Positions 58,967 through 64,000 of a DNA stretch of 64,000 nt are shown here, piece after piece (positions within the stretch are counted from its first letter, which is position 1; the number at the start of each line of letters is the position of its first letter). Origin of the DNA: Pseudoxanthomonas sp. (GTDB lineage Bacteria > Pseudomonadota > Gammaproteobacteria > Xanthomonadales > Xanthomonadaceae); the NCBI RefSeq assembly GCF_027498035.1, contig NZ_CP114978.1, positions 1,736,001 to 1,800,000 on the forward strand. The letters are read 5' to 3'. Position numbers and translations under genes: made by a program. Under the pieces are notes generated by a model, which made no database searches, was not told the origin of the DNA, and saw only the letters and a program-made list of their open reading frames with translations.

Positions 58967-60196
58967 ATGCCCCAACCCGAACCCGAACGCCGCGCCCTGC
59001 GCCCCCTGGCCAGCGCCAATTTCGCCGTTGGCGGCATGTCCTATGGCGTGGTCGGCGCGCTACCCGGCTTGGCCGAGGCCTGGCGCATCTCGCCGGGCCG
59101 CGCCGCCCTGCTGATGGCCGGCTTCTCGATCAGTTTCGCCGTGGGCGCGCCGGCGCTGCAGATGCTGCTGGGCCACCTGCGCCGACGCACGCTGCTGCTG
59201 GGCGGCCTGTGGATCATGACGGCAGCCACGCTGGCAGCGGCCTGCGTACGCGATTTCCACTGGCTGCTGGCCACGCGCGTGGTGGCCGGGCTGGCGGCCG
59301 GGGCGGTCAGTCCGGTCGCCAACGCCATCGGTGCTGGGTTGGCGCCGGAAGCACGTCGCGGCAAGGCGCTGGCGGTGGTGTTCGCCGGGGTCACCCTGGC
59401 CAGCGTGGCCGCCGCGCCCCTGGCCGCGGTCCTGGCCCACGCGCTGGGGTGGCGCGCGGTGCTTGTCGCCCTCGCGGCGATGAGCGCGGGCAGCGCAACG
59501 TGGATCTGGCGCTCGGTGCAGGACCACGCGCGCGGCACCCGGCCGCGCCCGGCCGACCTGCTGGGCCTGCTGCGACGCCCGGCGCTGGCGACCGGCCTGG
59601 CGGTGATGGTGCTGCAGACCGCGGCCTTCTTCACCACCTATACCTTGATCCTGCCGCTGCTGGCCGAACGTTTCGGCGTCGGAGCGGCGCACGGCGGGCT
59701 GGCCCTGCTGGTCTTTGGCCTCACCGGCGTGGCCGGCAACCTGCTGGCCCAGCGCGTCTCGCTGCGGCATTCGGCTGATGCGCTGTTGCGCCTGGTGATG
59801 GCCGTCGCCGCGCCGGTATTCGTCGCCATCGCCCTGCTGGCGGCCCTGCACGGCGAGGACGGCCTGCGCCAGGGCGCGCTGCTGGTGCTGCTGGTGGCCT
59901 GGGCGCTGGCCCAGGACCTGTTCTATCCCTCGCAACTGCGTCGGGTGGTGTCACTGGAGCCGCTGCACACCGGCATGGCGATCGCACTGAATTCGTCCTG
60001 CATCTTCCTGGGCATCGCCCTGGGCTCGGGCCTGGGCGGCCGCCTGTCCGACCATGTCGGCCTGGTGGCGCTGGCACCGGCGTCGGCCGTGCTGACCGGG
60101 CTGGCGTTCGTCGCACTGGCCGCATCGCGGCGCCTGGCGGCCGACAAGCCTCACGCCGGAATGCCCGCGGCGTGTCCAGCCAATCCCAGGCATTGA
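58967..60196 (+). CDS. MFS drug/sugar exporter (DHA1, AraJ-like)
   Basis: A 409-residue inner-membrane protein with 12 predicted helices if started at 58967 (MPQPEPERRALRPLASANF); an upstream ATG at 58901 adds 22 residues. GGMSYGVVGALPGLAEAW in helix 1 and the RVVAGLAAGAVSPVANAIG segment in helix 4-5 are typical of AraJ/YdhP-type antiporters. The substrate is unknown. Divergent from LysR, which probably regulates it. Confidence 0.88.
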   Translation: MPQPEPERRALRPLASANFAVGGMSYGVVGALPGLAEAWRISPGRAALLMAGFSISFAVGAPALQMLLGHLRRRTLLLGGLWIMTAATLAAACVRDFHWLLATRVVAGLAAGAVSPVANAIGAGLAPEARRGKALAVVFAGVTLASVAAAPLAAVLAHALGWRAVLVALAAMSAGSATWIWRSVQDHARGTRPRPADLLGLLRRPALATGLAVMVLQTAAFFTTYTLILPLLAERFGVGAAHGGLALLVFGLTGVAGNLLAQRVSLRHSADALLRLVMAVAAPVFVAIALLAALHGEDGLRQGALLVLLVAWALAQDLFYPSQLRRVVSLEPLHTGMAIALNSSCIFLGIALGSGLGGRLSDHVGLVALAPASAVLTGLAFVALAASRRLAADKPHAGMPAACPANPRH

Positions 60197-60341
60197 TGCC
60201 AGCAAGCGCGCCGTGATGCGCCCGGCCTTGCGCCGGACGCTGCAGCGCCGCCCTTTTACCCGCAGGCAGCAGGCATGCGCGATCCCGGGATGGGGCATCA
60301 TCGAAAGCCTGCGCATGACGCGCCGCACTTCTCAAGGACCC

Positions 60342-61754
60342 ATGATGACCTTGTCCCGCATTGCATTGCCATTCCTGTTGCTGCTGGCCAGCGCTGGCCC
60401 GATCGCACAGGCCGCCACGCCCACGGCCATCACCACCATCGAGACCGGCGAACTACGCGGCAGCACCGCGGGCGGCGTCACCGCGTTCAAGGGCATTCCA
60501 TTCGCGGCACCGCCGATTGGAGAGCTGCGCTGGCGTGCGCCGCAGCCCGCAGCGAAATGGAGCGGCGTGCGCGATGCCACGCGCTACGCGGCCGATTGCA
60601 TGCAGAAGCCCTTCCCCAGCGATGCCGCGCCACTGGGCACCACCCCTGCCGAGGACTGCCTGTACGCCAATGTGTGGAAGCCGACCCAGGCCAGCGGCAA
60701 GCTGCCGGTGATGGTGTGGATCTATGGTGGCGGCTTCGTCAATGGCGGCGCCTCGCCGCCCACCTATGCCGGCGCCGCGCTGGCGGCGCAGGGCATCGTG
60801 GTGGTCAGCTTCAATTACCGGGTCGGTCGCTTCGGCACGTTCGCCCATCCACAGCTGAGCGCGCAGGACCCCGATCACGGCCTGCTGGGCAACTACGGCT
60901 TCATGGACCAGCTGGCGGCGCTGCAGTGGGTCCAGCGCAACATCGCGGCCTTCGGCGGCGATCCATCGCAGGTCACGATCATCGGCGAGAGCGCAGGCGG
61001 CATGTCGGTGCACACGTTGGTGACCTCGCCGCTGGCGCGCGGGCTGTTCCAGCGCGCGGTGGTGCAGTCCGGTGGTGATGCCGGCGCGTCCAAGGGCACG
61101 CTGGATTCGGCCGAACAGGTTGGCGTGCGTTTCGCCCAGGCCAACGGGATTGCCCCGGATGACCCACAGGCGCTGGCCAGGCTGCGTGCCTTGAGCGCCG
61201 AACAGGTCACCGGCGATCTCAACCTGTCCGCGTTGTTCATGCCCAGCAGCACGCCGCCGATCTTCAGCAGCCCGGTCACCGACGGCAAGCTGGCCATCGA
61301 CCCGGCGGCCGCCTACACCGCCGGCGCGTTCAGCAAGGTGCCGATGATGATCGGCGCGACCAGCGACGACATCGGCGGCAAGGACGGTTTCATGGTTGCC
61401 GGCGCGCGCAAGGCCGCCAGCCTGGTCGTGGGCCAGGGCGTCCCGACCTGGTACTACCGGTTCTCGTACGTGGCGCAGCCGGCGCGCACGCCGCAGACCC
61501 AGGGCGCGGGGCACGCCAGCGAGATCCCGTTCTTCTTCGACACCGTCGACGCCAAATACGGCAAGGCCGCCACGGCGCAGGACCGCGCGGTGGGCAGGCT
61601 GGCCAGCGGCTACCTGGTCAATTTCGTCAAGACCGGCAACCCCAATGGCGCCGGCCTGCCCGCCTGGGCACCGTACAGCGACCGGACCCACGCCATGCTG
61701 GACCTGACCGCGACCGGCAAGGCGGTGCCCGCGCCGGACCCCTGGGCGCCCTGA
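60342..61754 (+). CDS. Secreted type-B carboxylesterase
   Basis: A 470-residue exported alpha/beta hydrolase. The start at 60342 (two consecutive ATGs) has an AAGGA ribosome-binding site 4-8 bases upstream. The signal peptide ends at AQAAT (about residue 25). The type-B signatures are EDCLYANVW, GGGFVNGG (oxyanion hole) and IIGESAGGMS with nucleophile Ser217. His391 in GAGHASEIPFFF is the base. The acid position appears as Asp342/343 (ATSDDIGG), not the usual Glu. The enzyme hydrolyses carboxyl esters; natural substrate unknown. A T-tailed hairpin follows. Confidence 0.92.
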   Translation: MMTLSRIALPFLLLLASAGPIAQAATPTAITTIETGELRGSTAGGVTAFKGIPFAAPPIGELRWRAPQPAAKWSGVRDATRYAADCMQKPFPSDAAPLGTTPAEDCLYANVWKPTQASGKLPVMVWIYGGGFVNGGASPPTYAGAALAAQGIVVVSFNYRVGRFGTFAHPQLSAQDPDHGLLGNYGFMDQLAALQWVQRNIAAFGGDPSQVTIIGESAGGMSVHTLVTSPLARGLFQRAVVQSGGDAGASKGTLDSAEQVGVRFAQANGIAPDDPQALARLRALSAEQVTGDLNLSALFMPSSTPPIFSSPVTDGKLAIDPAAAYTAGAFSKVPMMIGATSDDIGGKDGFMVAGARKAASLVVGQGVPTWYYRFSYVAQPARTPQTQGAGHASEIPFFFDTVDAKYGKAATAQDRAVGRLASGYLVNFVKTGNPNGAGLPAWAPYSDRTHAMLDLTATGKAVPAPDPWAP

Positions 61755-61815
61755 ATCCGGCCGCAGGCGGGCGTCCGCTCGCCGTGCCAGGGCGGCGACC
61801 CCGCCCGCCCTGTCA

Positions 61816-61840
61816 CGGCGGTGTAAACTGCCGCTCTTTT
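61816..61840 (+). terminator. Terminator between esterase and the DUF3348 operon
   Basis: A 7-bp stem with one G-T pair (CGGCGGT and ACTGCCG) and a GTAA loop is followed by CTCTTTT. A second GC-rich hairpin lies at 61788-61812 (CAGGGCGG/CCGCCCTG). The TAAACT within the loop region could also be the -10 of the next operon, whose ATG is at 61855. Confidence 0.6.
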
Positions 61841-61854
61841 AGCTAGTCCGCAGC

Positions 61855-62622
61855 ATGGCGAAGGCCCCTGAACGGGCATCTGTCCTGGGCCCGGCGTTCA
61901 TTCGCCAACTGACGCGCCTGACCGATGTCGACGTTCCCCACACCACTCGCGTCCCCACGCTCACCGAGCGGTTGAGCCAATGGTTCGACTGGAACCGGGC
62001 CGTGGCGCTGTCCAGGGCGCTGGACGGGCAGCCGTCCGTGGCCGCCGGCGAGCCGATCCCCGCCGCAGATGCACAACGCCAGGACTGCACGCGCGTGCGC
62101 GGCGCCCTGAGCGAAGCCATCCGCGCCGACCGGGAGTTCGCCGCCCCTGCAGCGGTACAGGACCTGCCCGCGCCTCCCGACAGCATCGCCATGCCGGCCG
62201 AAGCCGACTTCAGCCGGCTGCGCCGCCGCTACCTGGACCACCAACGCGCGATGCAGGCCGCCACCGGCCGGCTGCGCGGCCAGCTGCGCGACATGCTCGC
62301 GCGGCAATCGGAACAGCAGGCCCGCCTGGCCGAGGTCGATGCGGTCATGGAGCTAACCCTGAGCGCGCGCGAGCAGACCCTGCTGGCCACGGTGCCGAAC
62401 CTGTTGAACGCGCATTTCGAACGCCTGCGCGACGCCGCGCAGCAGGCTTTCACCGCTTCCGACGAAACCCCTGACGTCCCTGCCGCAGCCTCTGGCGCCT
62501 GGCTGGCCGTCGTCCGCAACGACATGCAGCGCCTCTTGCTGGCCGAACTGGATGTGCGTTTCCAACCCATCGAAGCGCTGCTGGCAGCGCTTCGCCCCCA
62601 ATCCCCGGGATCCCATGTCTAG
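61855..62622 (+). CDS. DUF3348 family protein
   Basis: A 255-residue cytoplasmic protein with no signal peptide or membrane segment. The N-terminus (FIRQLTRLTDVDVPHTTRV, LTERLSQWFDWNRAVALSRAL) matches my recollection of DUF3348 proteins. The middle (residues ~120-200) is a long charged helix or coiled coil rich in Arg/Gln/Glu. Function is not known. It overlaps the DUF802 gene by 8 bases, and in related bacteria these genes travel with an OmpA-like gene and a DUF2894 gene, so it is probably a cytoplasmic partner of the membrane machine encoded next. The start at 61855 has no strong ribosome-binding site. Confidence 0.8.
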   Translation: MAKAPERASVLGPAFIRQLTRLTDVDVPHTTRVPTLTERLSQWFDWNRAVALSRALDGQPSVAAGEPIPAADAQRQDCTRVRGALSEAIRADREFAAPAAVQDLPAPPDSIAMPAEADFSRLRRRYLDHQRAMQAATGRLRGQLRDMLARQSEQQARLAEVDAVMELTLSAREQTLLATVPNLLNAHFERLRDAAQQAFTASDETPDVPAAASGAWLAVVRNDMQRLLLAELDVRFQPIEALLAALRPQSPGSHV

Positions 62623-64000
62623 AAACATCCTCAATGCCGCCGTGTTCCTGGCCGGCCTGCTCGCCGTGTGCTGGATCGGCGTGGGCTACATCGGCTCCAA
62701 TCCGCTGGGCGCGGTAGTCGCGCTGGTGATCGGCGCCTGCTACGTGGCCGGCGCGCTGGAACTGCACCGCTACTGCCAGGCCACCGCCACGCTGGTCGCC
62801 GCGGTCGCCGATGCCGATGCCGCCAAGACCAGCCTGGGCACCTGGCTCGACCGCCTGCACCCGGGCCTGCGCAACGCCGTGCGCCTGCGCGTGGAAGGCC
62901 AGCGCGTGGCCCTGCCGGCACCGTCGATGACACCGTATCTGGTCGGCCTGCTGGTGCTGCTGGGCATGCTGGGCACCCTGCTCGGCATGATGGCCACCCT
63001 GCGCGGCACCGGCCTGGCGCTGGAAAGCGCGACCGACCTGCAGGCCATCCGCGGTTCGCTGGCCGCACCGGTCAAGGGACTCGCATTCGCCTTCGGCACC
63101 TCGATTGCCGGTGTCGCAACCTCGGCGATGCTGGGCCTGCTGTCGGCGCTGTGCCGACGCGAACGGCTGCAGGCCGTGCAGCAGCTGGATGCACGCATTT
63201 CGACCACGCTGCACAGCTACTCGCACGCCTACCAGCGCGAGGAAGCCTTCAAGCTGCAGCAGCGCCAGGCCGAACTGATGCCCGCCCTGGTCGACCGCCT
63301 GCAGGCCATGGTCGCCACCCTGGAACAGCAGAACCTGGCCGCCAACGAACGCCTGCAGGCCAGCCAGGCCGAATTCCACACCCGCACCGAAACGGTTTAC
63401 ACGCGCCTGGCGTCGTCGGTCGAGCAGTCGATGAAAGCCGGTGTGGCCGAAAGCGCCGCCGCCATCTACACCGCGCTGCAGCCGGTCATGGACAGCACGC
63501 TGGCCGGCCTGGCGCGCGAAACCGCCGCGATGCACCAGACCGTGACCCACGCGGTCGACCAGCAGCTCGCGGGCCTGTCGACCGGCTTCGTCGCAGCGAC
63601 CGCCGCAGCCAGCGAAAGCTGGCAGACGGCACTGGCCACGCAACAGCACGCCAACGAAACGATGGCCGGCGATCTGCGCGGCGCGCTGGACGCCTTCGGC
63701 GGCAGCTTCGAGCAGCGCTCGGCCACGCTGGTGGACCACGTCGCCACGCGCCTGGATGCCACCGCCGAACGCTGGAGCAGCGCGCAGGCCGGTCAGCAGC
63801 AGGCCAACGAAGCCCTGGCAACCGATCTGCGCGACACGCTCGCCGCCTTCACTGGCGCGTTCGAACAACGCTCGACCGCGCTGGTGGATGGCGTCGCAAC
63901 CCGCATGGATGCCACCCACGCACGCTGGAGCGAAGCCCAGGCCGACCACCAGCGCGTCAACGCGGCGCAGGCATCCGACCTGCGCGAAGCGCTGGTCGCG
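62615..64000 (+). CDS. DUF802 protein with MotA/TolQ/ExbB-like membrane core (3' end outside window)
   Basis: The first 462 codons of a large membrane protein. Two N-terminal hydrophobic segments (about residues 8-26 and 31-49) are followed by an inter-helix loop. A second pair lies at 108-129 (LVGLLVLLGMLGTLLGMMAT) and 155-179 (GLAFAFGTSIAGVATSAMLG). The GTxxG motif with Thr121 and the Thr162 in the next helix are placed like the channel Thr residues of TolQ and ExbB. From about residue 190 onward the protein is an extended Gln/Glu/Ala-rich helix, and from residue 345 it becomes a 51-residue tandem repeat. This is the plan of ZorA-like ion-driven stators with a long cytoplasmic tail. An OmpA-like partner is expected just beyond the window. 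Confidence 0.85.
   Translation, partial: MSRNILNAAVFLAGLLAVCWIGVGYIGSNPLGAVVALVIGACYVAGALELHRYCQATATLVAAVADADAAKTSLGTWLDRLHPGLRNAVRLRVEGQRVALPAPSMTPYLVGLLVLLGMLGTLLGMMATLRGTGLALESATDLQAIRGSLAAPVKGLAFAFGTSIAGVATSAMLGLLSALCRRERLQAVQQLDARISTTLHSYSHAYQREEAFKLQQRQAELMPALVDRLQAMVATLEQQNLAANERLQASQAEFHTRTETVYTRLASSVEQSMKAGVAESAAAIYTALQPVMDSTLAGLARETAAMHQTVTHAVDQQLAGLSTGFVAATAAASESWQTALATQQHANETMAGDLRGALDAFGGSFEQRSATLVDHVATRLDATAERWSSAQAGQQQANEALATDLRDTLAAFTGAFEQRSTALVDGVATRMDATHARWSEAQADHQRVNAAQASDLREALVA
63647..64000 (+). repeat. 153-bp in-frame tandem repeats (51 residues) in the DUF802 gene
   Basis: Units start at 63647, 63800 and 63953, the last cut by the window edge. Each unit follows the pattern ANE--A-DLR--L-AF-G-FEQRS--LVD, then VATR-DAT--RWS-AQA. 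The heptad-like spacing of Ala/Leu suggests a continuous coiled coil built of modules. Repeat number is likely variable between strains. Confidence 0.85.

Noticed and set aside
62450..63949. 499-codon minus-strand ORF opposite DUF802
   Set aside because: Gly/Ala/Arg-rich shadow that mirrors the repeats of the plus-strand gene; no domain seen.
1..64000. CRISPR arrays, tRNA or rRNA genes, insertion sequences, integrases
   Set aside because: No regularly spaced short repeats, no transposase or integrase motifs and no tRNA-like or rRNA-like sequence was noticed while reading; a dedicated RNA search was not possible.
63647..64000. 153-bp repeats as a satellite or CRISPR-like element
   Set aside because: The period is a multiple of three, the repeats stay in frame inside a membrane protein gene, and there are no spacers.

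Overview
The window looks like a chromosomal segment of a high-GC gammaproteobacterium of the family Xanthomonadaceae (Pseudoxanthomonas/Stenotrophomonas/Xanthomonas-like). The reasons are the gene order ilvC-ilvG-ilvM-leuA-methyltransferase-leuC-leuD-leuB, the tetR-pcm-tolC block, several large TonB-dependent receptors (TBDTs), and a DUF3348/DUF802 gene pair. Family names rest on recognised motifs and sequence style; no database search was run. No rRNA, tRNA, CRISPR array, prophage or insertion sequence was seen.

Layout. 1-3.2 kb: the 3' end of a TBDT and a secreted S9 serine peptidase. 3.2-12.6 kb: the branched-chain amino acid operon, preceded by a leader peptide with a Leu/Val/Ile run and a terminator hairpin (an attenuator). 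Its genes overlap almost end to end and include a methyltransferase and an unrecognised 58-residue ORF. 12.6-15.6 kb: a possibly leaderless TetR regulator, a Pcm-like methyltransferase and a TolC-type outer-membrane channel. 15.6-17.5 kb: a divergent PAS histidine kinase and single-domain receiver.

17.6-30.8 kb: an alginate utilisation locus. A minus-strand operon (PL6 lyase, PL17 oligoalginate lyase, hexuronate-type MFS importer, SDR reductase, SGNH esterase, KDG kinase, small tautomerase) diverges from a TBDT that is followed by a GntR/FadR-type regulator. The shared promoter region holds a mirrored inverted repeat overlapping both -35 elements and three copies of a CAG-CCAA-type motif. Together the genes can import alginate pieces, cut them to monomers, reduce the product to KDG and phosphorylate it. 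KDPG aldolase and KdgF are not in the window.

30.9-35.0 kb: mobA-moeA (molybdenum cofactor) converging on an FdhF/YdeP-type molybdoenzyme. 35.1-40.8 kb: a LacI regulator, an Oar-type TBDT and a flavin-dependent tryptophan-halogenase-like protein that keeps all the key residues. 41.8-44.2 kb: dadA-alr for D/L-alanine metabolism. 44.4-52.4 kb: a two-component system followed by a complete RND efflux system in the order pump-adaptor-channel. 52.6-53.3 kb: a decayed patch with a frameshifted Lrp regulator and a haloacid-dehalogenase relic. 53.5-57.9 kb: an AcrAB-type RND pair without its own channel. 57.9-61.8 kb: LysR, an MFS exporter and a type-B carboxylesterase.

61.8-64.0 kb: a DUF3348 gene overlapping the start of a DUF802 gene, which runs off the window. 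The DUF802 protein has a MotA/TolQ/ExbB-like membrane core and a repeat-rich helical tail, an architecture like ZorA of Zorya. This is the best candidate here for an undescribed system, probably an ion-driven envelope machine.
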